Assembly (NCBI RefSeq): GCF_018131015.1
Contig: NZ_JAFCJJ010000018.1
Span: 1-64,000 of the forward strand
Source: Bradyrhizobium diazoefficiens
GTDB taxonomy: Bacteria; Pseudomonadota; Alphaproteobacteria; Rhizobiales; Xanthobacteraceae
Reading direction: 5' to 3'
DNA length: 64,000 nucleotides
Shown in pieces: positions 48,554 through 56,519 of this stretch; position 1 is the stretch's first letter, and each line of letters begins with the position of its first letter. Made by a program: the position numbers and the translations under genes. A model generated the notes under the pieces. It was not told where the DNA came from. It saw only the letters and a list, made by a program, of their open reading frames with translations, and searched no databases.

Positions 48554-50974
48554 CTACGCGACCGCTCCCAGCTCCTTCGCCGCCTTCCAGTTGCGCCAGA
48601 AATCGTGCGGCATCTGGATGTGCCGGCTCCCCAGGAACGAGAACGCGTCGTTGACGGCGTTGGAGAAGGCCGGCACGCCGCCGACATTCGGGCTCTCGCC
48701 GACGCCCTTGGCGCCGATCGGATGATGCGGCGACGGGGTGACGGTGAAGTCGGTCTCCCAGTGCGGCGTCTCCACCGCGGTCGGCATGAAGAAGTCCATG
48801 AACGAGCCGGTGACGACGTTGCCGGTCTCGTCGTAGCGGATCTCCTGGCCCATCGCGATGGCGAAGGCTTCGGTCAGGCCGCCATGCACCTGGCCCTCGA
48901 TGATCATCGGGTTGATGCGGGTGCCGCAATCGTCGAGCGCGTAGAAGCGCCGGACCTTGTACACGCCGGTATCGACGTCGATGTCCATCACGCAGAGATA
49001 GGCGCCGAACGGATAGGTCATGTTGGGCGGATCGTAATAGCTGACCGCCTCGAGCCCCGGCTCCATGCCCGGCGGCACGGAGTTGTAGGCCGCCCAGCAG
49101 ATATCCTTCATCGACATGTACCTTTCCGGCAGGCCCTTGACCCGGAAGCCGTCGATGTCGAATTCGAGGTCGTCCTCGTGGACCTCGAGCTTGTAGGCCG
49201 CGATCATCTGCGCCTTGGCCTTGATCTTTCGCGCAGCCATGGCGATCGCCGCGCCCGCCACCGGCGTGGAGCGCGAGCCGTAGGTGCCGAGCCCGTAGGG
49301 CGCGGTGTCGGTGTTGCCCTCCTCGACCATGATGTTGTCGGCGGGAATGCCGATTTCGGTGGCGATGATCTGGGCCCAGGTGGTCTCGTGGCCCTGGCCC
49401 TGGCTCTTGGTGCCCATGCGCGCGATGCCGGCACCGGTCGGATGCATGCGGATCTCGCAGGAGTCGAACATGGCAATGCCGAGGATGTCGCAGTTCTTCG
49501 ACGGGCCGGCGCCGACGATCTCGGTGAAGAAGGAGACGCCGAGGCCCATGATCTCGCGGGTCTCGCCGCGCTTGAACGCCGCGCGCTTGTCCGCCTGTTC
49601 CTTGCGGAGCGCGGCGTAGCTAGTCGTCTCCATCATCTTGCGCATGGCGGTGTGGTAGTCGCCGGAATCATATTCCCAGCCCAGCGCCGAGTGATACGGA
49701 AACTGCTCCGGCTTGATGAAGTTCTTCAGCCGCAGCTCGGCCGGATCCATGTTCAGCTTCTGCGCCAGGATGTCCATGGCGCGCTCGATGCAGTAGGCGG
49801 CCTCGGTGACGCGGAACGAGCAACGATAGGCCACGCCGCCCGGCGCCTTGTTGGTGTAGACGCCATCCACCGCAAGATGCGCGGTCGGGAAGTCGTAGGA
49901 GCCGGTGACGATGTTGAAGAAGCCGGCCGGCCATTTCGACGGGTCGGCGCAGGCATCGAACGCGCCATGATCGGCGAGCACGTGGACACGGAGACCCGTG
50001 ACCTTGCCGTCCTTCGTCGCGGCGATCTCAGTCGTCATGTGGTAGTCGCGCGCGAACGAGGTCGCGGTGAGATTCTCGATCCGGTCCTCGACCCATTTCA
50101 CCGGCTTGCCGGTGACGATGGAGGCGACCGCCGCGCAGATATAGCCGGGATAGGCGCCGACCTTGTTGCCAAAGCCGCCGCCGATGTCGGGCGAGATGAC
50201 GTGGATCTTCTGCTCCGGCAGCTTTGCGATCAGCGATACCACGGTGCGGATCACGTGCGGGGCCTGGAAGGTGCCGTAGATCGTCAGCTCACCCTTGATC
50301 TTGTCGAAGGCGCAGACGCACTGGCAGGTCTCCAGCGGCGAGGGATGGGTGCGGTGATAGGAGATCATCTCCTTGATCGTGACCTCGGCCTTCTTGAACG
50401 CGGCGTCGGTCAGCTCCCTGTCGCCGACGCTCCACTCGAAGATGTGGTTGTGGTGCTTTCGCGGCCCGTGAGCCCCCGTCGTCTTGCCGGCGAGGTCCTC
50501 GCGCAGCACCGGCGCGTCGGAATCCATCGACTTGAAGGGATCGACCAGCGGGGCGAGAGGCTCATATTCGACCATGACCTTGTTGATGCCGTCATCGGCG
50601 GCATAGCGGTCGGTCGCGACCACGAAAGCGACCTCCTGGTTCTGGAACAGCACCTTGCCGTCGGCCAGCACCATCTGCACGTCGCCGGCGAGCGTCGGCA
50701 TCCAGGCGAGGTTGACCGTCTTCAGCGTCTCGGCGGTGATCACCGCGAGCACGCCGGGCACCTTCAATGCCTCGCTGTCGTCGATCTTCTTGACGCGCGC
50801 ATGCGGATGCGGCGAGCGGACGAAGTCGCCATGCAGCATGCCCGGCAGCTTGATGTCGTCGACGTAATTGCCCTTGCCTTGCGTGAAGCGGATGTCCTCG
50901 ACGCGCTTGCGCTTGCAGCCCATGCCTTCGAGTGCGGCTTCGCGTTGTTCCCGCGTGGGAGTGAGGTCATTCAT
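48554..50974 (-). CDS. coxL: Form I carbon monoxide dehydrogenase large subunit CoxL
   Basis: Catalytic subunit of the Mo-Cu CO dehydrogenase: CO + H2O to CO2 + 2e- + 2H+. 806 aa. The decisive motif is AYRCSFR with Cys385, the Cu ligand that marks true (form I) enzymes; form II relatives have AYRGAGR. GGGFGNKVG and the C-terminal GVGES motif with Glu760 (active-site base) are also present. ATG 50974 overlaps the coxS stop (ATGA). An apparent 120-residue N-terminal extension is the wrong frame of coxS. Electrons pass through CoxS and CoxM to the quinone pool. Confidence 0.97.
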   Translation of the reverse strand: MNDLTPTREQREAALEGMGCKRKRVEDIRFTQGKGNYVDDIKLPGMLHGDFVRSPHPHARVKKIDDSEALKVPGVLAVITAETLKTVNLAWMPTLAGDVQMVLADGKVLFQNQEVAFVVATDRYAADDGINKVMVEYEPLAPLVDPFKSMDSDAPVLREDLAGKTTGAHGPRKHHNHIFEWSVGDRELTDAAFKKAEVTIKEMISYHRTHPSPLETCQCVCAFDKIKGELTIYGTFQAPHVIRTVVSLIAKLPEQKIHVISPDIGGGFGNKVGAYPGYICAAVASIVTGKPVKWVEDRIENLTATSFARDYHMTTEIAATKDGKVTGLRVHVLADHGAFDACADPSKWPAGFFNIVTGSYDFPTAHLAVDGVYTNKAPGGVAYRCSFRVTEAAYCIERAMDILAQKLNMDPAELRLKNFIKPEQFPYHSALGWEYDSGDYHTAMRKMMETTSYAALRKEQADKRAAFKRGETREIMGLGVSFFTEIVGAGPSKNCDILGIAMFDSCEIRMHPTGAGIARMGTKSQGQGHETTWAQIIATEIGIPADNIMVEEGNTDTAPYGLGTYGSRSTPVAGAAIAMAARKIKAKAQMIAAYKLEVHEDDLEFDIDGFRVKGLPERYMSMKDICWAAYNSVPPGMEPGLEAVSYYDPPNMTYPFGAYLCVMDIDVDTGVYKVRRFYALDDCGTRINPMIIEGQVHGGLTEAFAIAMGQEIRYDETGNVVTGSFMDFFMPTAVETPHWETDFTVTPSPHHPIGAKGVGESPNVGGVPAFSNAVNDAFSFLGSRHIQMPHDFWRNWKAAKELGAVA

Positions 50975-51471
50975 TCTGCGGCCTCCCGGAATTCGACGCC
51001 GTTGATCTTGGCGCTCGCGTATTGAATGGCTTTGACGATGTTCTGGTAGCCGGTGCAGCGGCAGATATTGCCGGAGATGCCCATCCGGATCTCCTGCTCG
51101 CTCGGCGAGGGGTTTTCCTTGAGCAGCCGGTGCGCGCGGACAATCATGCCGGGCGTGCAGAAGCCGCATTGCAGGCCGTGCATCATGCGGAAACCCTCTT
51201 GCAGCGCCGACAGCGTGCCGTCGGCATTGGCCATGCCTTCGACCGTGGTGATGTCGCTGCCTTGCGCCTGCACCGCGAACATGGTGCAGGATTTGACCGA
51301 CATTCCGTCGATATCGACGGTGCAGGCGCCGCAATGGGTGGTCTCGCAGCCGATATGGGTGCCGGTGAGTTGCAGGTTCTCGCGAATGAAGTGCACCAGC
51401 AGCGTGCGCGGCTCGACGAGGCCTTCGACCTCGGCGCCGTTCACCTTCATGGTTACGTGTGTTTTGGCCAT
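50971..51471 (-). CDS. coxS: Carbon monoxide dehydrogenase small subunit CoxS (2Fe-2S)
   Basis: 166-aa iron-sulfur subunit. N-terminal plant-type 2Fe-2S cluster: GCETTHCGACTV with a later Cys, and C-terminal alpha-helical cluster CGFCTPGMIV...CRCTGYQNIVKA. These two centres relay electrons from CoxL to the CoxM FAD. Length and motif spacing are canonical. Lies 12 bp after coxM and overlaps coxL by 4 bp. Confidence 0.96.
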   Translation of the reverse strand: MAKTHVTMKVNGAEVEGLVEPRTLLVHFIRENLQLTGTHIGCETTHCGACTVDIDGMSVKSCTMFAVQAQGSDITTVEGMANADGTLSALQEGFRMMHGLQCGFCTPGMIVRAHRLLKENPSPSEQEIRMGISGNICRCTGYQNIVKAIQYASAKINGVEFREAAE

Positions 51472-51483
51472 CGATCCCCTCCC

Positions 51484-52347
51484 TTATTTCGCGTTGGCGG
51501 CGGCGCGCTGCAGCGCCCGCGTCACCATGATTCCGCCGACATGTTTTCGGTATTCGACGGGCCCGCGGGCATCCGCGGCCGGCGCCATGATCGCTTCGGC
51601 TGCGGCGGCGGCCTTCTTCAGCGTCGCCGCATCGAGGCTGGTGCCGATCACGGCCTTGGCGGCGTCAGCGGCAAGCAGCGGCGTCTCGTGGACGTTGGTG
51701 AGCCCGATCGAGCAGGTCGCGACCTTGCCGCTCGCCATGGTGAGGATGACGGCCGCCGCCGCGGTGGCGTAGTCGCCGACCTTGCGCTTGAGCTTTTCAT
51801 AGGCCGAGCCGTGGCCGGCCGCCGGCACGGGGATCGAGACCGAGGTGAGGATCTCGCCGGGCTCGAGCGTGGTGAAATAGGCGCCCTGGTAGAAGTCGGA
51901 TGCCGCGACCTCCCGGCTGCCGCCGGGGCCTTCGAGGCGATAGGTCGCGCCCAGCGTCAGCATCAGCGCCGGCATGTCGTTGCCGGGATCGCCATTGGCG
52001 ACATTGCCGCCGATCGTGCCGCGGTAGCGCACCTGCGGGTCGGCGATCAGAAGCGCCGCCTCGTGCAGGATTGGCATCGCCTGTGAGATCTCTTCAGAGG
52101 CCAGCAGTTCATGCTGGGTGGTCATGGCGCCGATGACGAGATTGTTGCCGTCGCGGCGGATGCCCTTGAGCGTGGCGATGCCGTGCAGGTCGATCAGATG
52201 GGCGGGGGTCGCGAGCCGAAGCTTCATCATCGGAACCAGGCTGTGCCCGCCGGCCAGTGGCCGCGCATCCTCGCCGAGGTCGGACAAGAGTTTGACGGCA
52301 TCGGCGACACTCGCCGGCCGGTGATAGCTGAATGATCCCGGGATCAT
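51484..52347 (-). CDS. coxM: Carbon monoxide dehydrogenase medium subunit CoxM (FAD)
   Basis: 287-aa FAD-binding subunit. MIPGSFSYHRPASVADAVKLLSDL begins the fold. FAD motifs RPLAGGHSLVPMM at about 30-42 and RGTIGGNVANGDPGNDMPA at about 105 are both clear. ATG 52347 has GGGAGGAG right upstream, so earlier in-frame codons are ignored. It is the first structural gene, preceded by a 160-bp region with a tandem repeat that may bind the CoxC regulator. Confidence 0.96.
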   Translation of the reverse strand: MIPGSFSYHRPASVADAVKLLSDLGEDARPLAGGHSLVPMMKLRLATPAHLIDLHGIATLKGIRRDGNNLVIGAMTTQHELLASEEISQAMPILHEAALLIADPQVRYRGTIGGNVANGDPGNDMPALMLTLGATYRLEGPGGSREVAASDFYQGAYFTTLEPGEILTSVSIPVPAAGHGSAYEKLKRKVGDYATAAAAVILTMASGKVATCSIGLTNVHETPLLAADAAKAVIGTSLDAATLKKAAAAAEAIMAPAADARGPVEYRKHVGGIMVTRALQRAAANAK

Positions 52348-52452
52348 CGTCTCCTCCCACAATCGTCCTTGCGCGCAGTGGCGCGGACGTTGGCGGGACG
52401 GTCTCTCGGTACCGGGTAAGCTGCAACCACTCGGGCACGGGAACCGCGGATT

Positions 52453-52486
52453 TCGCACGAAATGCGGCCGGATCGCACGAATTGCG
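52453..52486 (-). promoter_or_regulatory. Tandem repeat upstream of coxM (candidate CoxC/LytTR operator)
   Basis: TCGCACGAAATGCG (52453-52466) and TCGCACGAATTGCG (52473-52486) agree at 13 of 14 positions and are exactly 20 bp apart, i.e. the same face of the helix. LytTR domains bind pairs of short direct repeats about two turns apart, and the gene just upstream encodes a LytTR regulator. The repeat lies 106-139 bp before the coxM start. Confidence 0.6.
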
Positions 52487-52509
52487 TCAGACAGGGCGAC
52501 TTATGGCGG

Positions 52510-53709
52510 CTACGCGCGCCGCCGGTTCACCAAACCCAGCCTTGCCTTCACCTCGGCGATCTTGGCCCGGCTCACCGGCACCCGGTGCGGCGACGGGCCG
52601 TCGAGCTCTAGCACGGCGCCGTCGCCCTCTTTCCGGACCAGGGCAACATGGGGAATCGCGACGATGTGGCTGCGGTGCACCCGGAGGAAGAGCGAGGGAT
52701 CGAGCTGCGCCTCGGCCTCCGAGATCGACCACGGGCACATCCGCTCGCGGGTGCCGTCATGGACCCGGGTGTAATGCGCGTCGGCACGGACACTGCGCAC
52801 ATCGGCCGTGTCGATGAAATGGGTACCGTCGGCCCCCTCGACCGGCAGCCGGGGAACCGGCGCCCGTGGCGGCTGGCCGATGCCGCCGAGCGGCGCGGGT
52901 TTTGGCCACGGCGATATCGCGGCGGTGGCGACCGGCTCGGTGCTGGCCGGCGCTGCAAGGGGGAAAGCCGGACCGGCGGCGGACGCCTGCACCTGCCGCC
53001 GGTCAGGCACCAGCGAGAGCAGAAAGCCGGCGGTGATCACGAAGCAGAGCACGGCGACGACGATGGACAGGATTTGCTGCGATGCGGCAAGACTGCCGCC
53101 GGAATGCTGATGGCCGCCCGCCGTCAGCGGCTCGAAATGCATGCCGAGCATCGCCGTGTAATGCATGCCGGAGACCGCGACGCCAAAGGCAATCGCGCTG
53201 ACGATCAGCCGCACGCCTTCCTGCTGGGCCAGGAAGGCGCGCAGGCCGCCATAGGCGGTGACGATGGCGACGAGGACCGACAGCAGCACCATCGAGGGGT
53301 CGTGCCTGATGACGAAGGGGCCGGCGAGCCCGTGGATTCCGACATAATGCATGCTGGCGATGCCGAGGCCGACCAGGACGGCCGATGACGCCACCCGCTG
53401 CAACGACGGTTCGCCGATCGAGACGAAGAACAGGGAGATGCCGACCACCAGCGCGCAGATCAGGAACGAGATGATGGTGGGAAGAACGAGATAGACGGTG
53501 TCGGGCGGCAGCGGTGCGGCCAGCATGCCGACGAAATGCATGGTCCAGATGCCGACGGCCAGAAACGCCGCCGCACCCGCGAGCAGGACGCGGTTGCTGA
53601 CGCCCGGCACATTGCGGATGCGGGCCGCAAGCGCAAAGCCGGTATAGCCACCCAGGCTCGCAATCACTACCGAGAGCGCGACGAGATAGGGATCGTGTCC
53701 TTCGAACAT
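52510..53709 (-). CDS. coxC: CoxC, MHYT membrane sensor with LytTR DNA-binding domain
   Basis: A 399-aa regulator. Seven hydrophobic helices at 1-240 with three MHYT-type motifs (IWTMHFVGMLA, IASMHYVGIHG, GMHYTAMLGMHF), each with Met and His expected to bind Cu or a gas ligand. Residues about 300-399 are a LytTR domain (FIDTADVRSVRADAHYTRVHDG, LRVHRSHIVAIPHVALV, then VPVSRAKIAEVK). In CO-oxidising relatives CoxC of this architecture lies in front of coxMSL. It is presumed to sense CO or copper and activate the cluster. Start ATG 53709. Confidence 0.9.
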   Translation of the reverse strand: MFEGHDPYLVALSVVIASLGGYTGFALAARIRNVPGVSNRVLLAGAAAFLAVGIWTMHFVGMLAAPLPPDTVYLVLPTIISFLICALVVGISLFFVSIGEPSLQRVASSAVLVGLGIASMHYVGIHGLAGPFVIRHDPSMVLLSVLVAIVTAYGGLRAFLAQQEGVRLIVSAIAFGVAVSGMHYTAMLGMHFEPLTAGGHQHSGGSLAASQQILSIVVAVLCFVITAGFLLSLVPDRRQVQASAAGPAFPLAAPASTEPVATAAISPWPKPAPLGGIGQPPRAPVPRLPVEGADGTHFIDTADVRSVRADAHYTRVHDGTRERMCPWSISEAEAQLDPSLFLRVHRSHIVAIPHVALVRKEGDGAVLELDGPSPHRVPVSRAKIAEVKARLGLVNRRRA

Positions 53710-53810
53710 GATCTTGCCAGCCGCCCCGTCTCCACGGCGCGGCCTCCTCCCGCCGCCGACTGTACAGGGACGGCGGCGGGAATGACAATCAGCGGCGTGT
53801 GACCGTGCCG

Positions 53811-54368
53811 TTACACAATCCCCGCTGCGACCTGGCCGCGCAGGCGCTCCAGGCCGAGCAACGTCTCCGCGCAGGCCGCGGCAACCTCGACGCCCTTGAT
53901 GGCAAAATGCCTGCGGAAGAAATCGTAGTGCACCTCGGTCTCGTGGAATTGCTGCGGCGTCAGCACGGCCGAGAACACCGGCACCTCGGTGCGGAGCTGC
54001 ACGTCCATCAGCGCCTTGATCACGGTGTCGGCGACGAATTCGTGACGATAGATTCCGCCGTCGACGACGAGACCGGCCGCGACGATGGCGGTGTAGCGCC
54101 GCGTCTTGGCGAGGATCTGCGCGTGCAGCGGGATCTCGAACGAGCCCGGCACCTCGAACACGTCGACATGGGTGAGGTGGCGCGCCTCGGCCTCCTTCAT
54201 GAAGGCGATGCGGGCTTCCTCGACCACGTCGCGGTGCCAGCAGGCCTGCACGAAGGCCACCCGCTGCGGTTTTGCGAAGCGCGGATGCCCGGTCACCGGT
54301 TCCTGCGGAACCGGTGGCGGCGGTGTCTGGGAAGTTTCGGCTTGGGGGTCTTGCAACATCTGATTCAT
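53811..54368 (-). CDS. ribH: 6,7-dimethyl-8-ribityllumazine synthase (RibH2-type)
   Basis: Penultimate step of riboflavin synthesis. 185 aa: the family core begins VAFVQACWHRDVVEEARIAFM and has VPGSFEIPLHAQILAK and AAGLVVDGGIYRHEFVADTVIKAL with the catalytic His. The form with an N-terminal extension of about 30 Pro-rich residues and a WHRDVV rather than RFN start resembles the second lumazine synthase (type II, decameric) of rhizobia and Brucella. It lies directly under an FMN riboswitch. Confidence 0.92.
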   Translation of the reverse strand: MNQMLQDPQAETSQTPPPPVPQEPVTGHPRFAKPQRVAFVQACWHRDVVEEARIAFMKEAEARHLTHVDVFEVPGSFEIPLHAQILAKTRRYTAIVAAGLVVDGGIYRHEFVADTVIKALMDVQLRTEVPVFSAVLTPQQFHETEVHYDFFRRHFAIKGVEVAAACAETLLGLERLRGQVAAGIV

Positions 54369-54444
54369 GGCTTTCCTTCTTGAGGACCAGAATCAGGGCA
54401 CACGGAACGACAAACAGCCGCATCCTGCGATGCGTCTGCCACCG

Positions 54445-54608
54445 ACCGTTCTCTTTCATCCGGACTTTGACCGTCGGCTTCGGAATTGCACCGAATCTGC
54501 TGACCCTTCCTTTGGAAAATCCTTTTCAGGAAAACCCTGGGGAAGGCGCTCGCGGGCTTGGGTTTTTCGACCCTTACCGCCGGTGGGGACTTTCACCCCG
54601 CCCTGAGA
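54445..54608 (-). ncRNA. FMN riboswitch (RFN element) upstream of ribH
   Basis: Read on the minus strand: CAGGGCGGGGTGAAAGTCCC, CACCGGCGGTAAGGGTC, AGCCCGCGAGCG, then GTCAGCAGATTCGGTGCAAT, TCCGAAGCCGACGGT and AGTCCGGATGAAAGAGAACGG. These are the conserved blocks of the FMN-sensing RFN aptamer in order. The aptamer lies about 75 bp before the ribH start and should shut it off at high FMN. The loop P3 region is long (TTTTCCTGAAAAGGATTTTCC). Confidence 0.96.
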
Positions 54609-55008
54609 ACATCGGCCGCCCGGAATGAACGGCCTGACCGAAATATGACGTCGGTCCGCGGCCGCGGCAAGCGTGTTCCGCATCGGAAAACCGCATGGTC
54701 CCATGCCGCCATGGTGGTTCGGCCCTCACAGGACGAAATTAACGATTGCCGCAAGCTTCGCGTAAGCGTCGCGCGTTCCGATTCCGATTTGTTCTCAAAT
54801 TAATAATTATGACGGAGATGAGCTGTGGACGAACGAGTCCTGGCTTGTGGACGGACTCGCGACCCCGTTGCGCAGATTCCGCAAATCACATCAGTTGATC
54901 CGCGACAGGCCGCGCTGATCCGAAGGGATCGCCTTAGTTTGGCGAGCGCGCGCTGGACCCGACGGCGTGCGTATCAAACACAACATGAAGGCAAGAGGTC
55001 GAGGCGGA
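54609..55008. other. 400-bp gap between riboswitch and ybjN
   Basis: No convincing gene. The sequence has an AT-rich core near 54790-54812 (CAAATTAATAATTATGAC), probably promoter space for the plus-strand ybjN gene. A frame from 54825 has no protein-like composition. Confidence 0.45.
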
Positions 55009-55509
55009 ATGTCCCTGCTCGAAGGCACTATCGATTCCAAGAGTCACCCGCTCGCCGTGGTCGAGGATATCGCTGCCAGCAACAACTGGCCGTTCGAACG
55101 TTCCGGCGAAGACGAACTCACGATTGTCTCCAAGGGACAATGGACCGACTACCAGATCTCCTTCACCTGGATGAGCGAGATCGAGGCGCTGCATCTGGCC
55201 TGCGCCTTCGACATGAAGATTCCGGTCGCGCGGCGGGGCGAAGTGCAGCGGCTCGTCGCCGCGATCAATGAGCAGCTGTGGGTCGGCCATTTCGACCTGT
55301 GGATCTCGACCGGCATGGTCATGCACCGCCAGGCGCTGGTGCTGCCCGGCGGGCTCACCGCCTCGACCGCGCAATGCGAAGCCATGCTCGCCGGCGCCAT
55401 TCATGCCTGCGAACGCTATTTTCCGGCATTCCAGTTCGTGGTGTGGGCCGGCAAGAGCACGGCGGACGCCATGGACGCGGCGATGTTCGACACGGCCGGA
55501 GAGGCGTAA
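55009..55509 (+). CDS. YbjN domain-containing protein
   Basis: A 166-aa single-domain protein. MSLLEGTIDSKSHPLAVVEDIAASNNW, then WTDYQISFTWMSEIEALHLACAFDMKIP and QLWVGHFDLWISTGMVMHRQAL, followed by the C-terminal helix (AGAIHACERYFPAFQFVVWAGKS). The fold resembles type III secretion chaperones; rhizobial YbjN proteins are linked to stress and membrane homeostasis. ATG 55009 fits the family; ATGs or a GTG upstream (54985, 54967) could add up to 14 residues. Confidence 0.85.
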   Translation: MSLLEGTIDSKSHPLAVVEDIAASNNWPFERSGEDELTIVSKGQWTDYQISFTWMSEIEALHLACAFDMKIPVARRGEVQRLVAAINEQLWVGHFDLWISTGMVMHRQALVLPGGLTASTAQCEAMLAGAIHACERYFPAFQFVVWAGKSTADAMDAAMFDTAGEA

Positions 55510-55549
55510 GGCCTCTCAGGATGTGAGGGAGCGCAGCTCCCTCCCCGCC

Positions 55550-55673
55550 GTCGTCCTGGCGAAAGCCAGGACCCATACCGCGAGGTCTCCCGGTAGCCCG
55601 CGATGCTTGTTGCTCTGCCTGCCATCCACTAGAACCAGTCGGGGTAATGGGTCCTGGCTTTCGCCGGGACGAC
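55550..55673. repeat. MITE-like element, 124 bp (inverted copy)
   Basis: Left arm 55550-55576 and right arm 55647-55673 match as inverted repeats at 26 of 27 positions. The inner junctions are swapped relative to the 19274-19400 element (ACCGCG side first), so it sits in the opposite orientation. Between ybjN and proC. Confidence 0.85.
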
Positions 55674-55681
55674 GGGATTTG

Positions 55682-56515
55682 GTGACCACAGTGGCAGACA
55701 ACACTCTCAAGAACATCACCGGCACCATCCTGCTTGCCGGCGCCGGCAAGATGGGCGGCGCGATGCTGACCGGATGGCTGGCCGGCGGGCTCGATCCGCG
55801 CCGCGTCGCGGTGATCGATCCCCACATCTCGCCCGAGATCACCGCGCTTGCCGAACAAGGCGTGGTGCTCAATCCCGGCGTGACGGCGGCCGGCACCGTC
55901 GAGACGCTGGTCGCCGCGGTGAAGCCGCAGATGTTCCGCGAGGCCGGCGCCATGCTGAAATCGTTCGTCTCGGACCAGACCGCGGTGGTCTCGATCATGG
56001 CGGGCACCACGATCGCCTCGCTGCAGCAGGTGTGCGGCGGCGCCGTGGTGCGCGCGATGCCGAACACGCCGGCCGCAATCGGCCGCGGCATCACGGTGGC
56101 GGTCGCAGCGAACAATGTCAGCGCCACGCAGCGCGCGGTGGCGGATGCGCTTCTGCGCGCCACCGGCGCGGTCGAATGGGTCGAGGACGAAGGCCTGATG
56201 GATGCGGTGACCGCCGTCTCCGGCTCGGGGCCGGCCTACGTGTTCCTGCTCGCCGAGGAACTCGCCCGCGCCGGCATCGAGGCCGGTCTTCCCGAGGCGC
56301 TGGCGACAAAGCTTGCGCGCGAGACCGTCGCCGGCTCCGGCGAGTTGCTGCATCAGTCGGAGCTGCCTTCCAGCACGCTGCGCCAGAACGTCACCTCGCC
56401 CGGCGGCACCACCGCGGCCGCGCTCGGCGTGCTGATGGGCGAGCCGGGCCTGCGCGAATTGATGATCCGCGCGGTCGCGGCCGCGACGACGCGGTCGCGG
56501 GAACTGGCGAAGTAG
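55682..56515 (+). CDS. proC: Pyrroline-5-carboxylate reductase
   Basis: Last step of proline synthesis, NAD(P)H-dependent. About 277 aa. NITGTILLAGAGKMGGAMLTGWLAGGL (Rossmann dinucleotide motif), VVRAMPNTPAAIGRG, the family signature VSGSGPAYVFLLAEEL and VTSPGGTTAAALGVL. The start is not certain: GTG 55682 or GTG 55691 three codons later; both follow GGGATTTGG. Ends 4 bp before the next gene. Confidence 0.93.
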   Translation: MTTVADNTLKNITGTILLAGAGKMGGAMLTGWLAGGLDPRRVAVIDPHISPEITALAEQGVVLNPGVTAAGTVETLVAAVKPQMFREAGAMLKSFVSDQTAVVSIMAGTTIASLQQVCGGAVVRAMPNTPAAIGRGITVAVAANNVSATQRAVADALLRATGAVEWVEDEGLMDAVTAVSGSGPAYVFLLAEELARAGIEAGLPEALATKLARETVAGSGELLHQSELPSSTLRQNVTSPGGTTAAALGVLMGEPGLRELMIRAVAAATTRSRELAK

Positions 56516-56519
56516 CCAG

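Noticed and set aside
48551..51025. Plus-strand 824-codon open frame opposite coxL
   Set aside because: Shadow of the strongly coded coxL gene; composition is Arg/Asp/Val/Gly noise.
48554..51334. Apparent 926-aa CoxL
   Set aside because: The first 120 codons are coxS in another frame; the real start is ATG 50974 overlapping the coxS stop.
54825..55271. Frame from GTG 54825 overlapping ybjN
   Set aside because: Composition unlike protein and it overlaps the well-supported YbjN gene out of frame.
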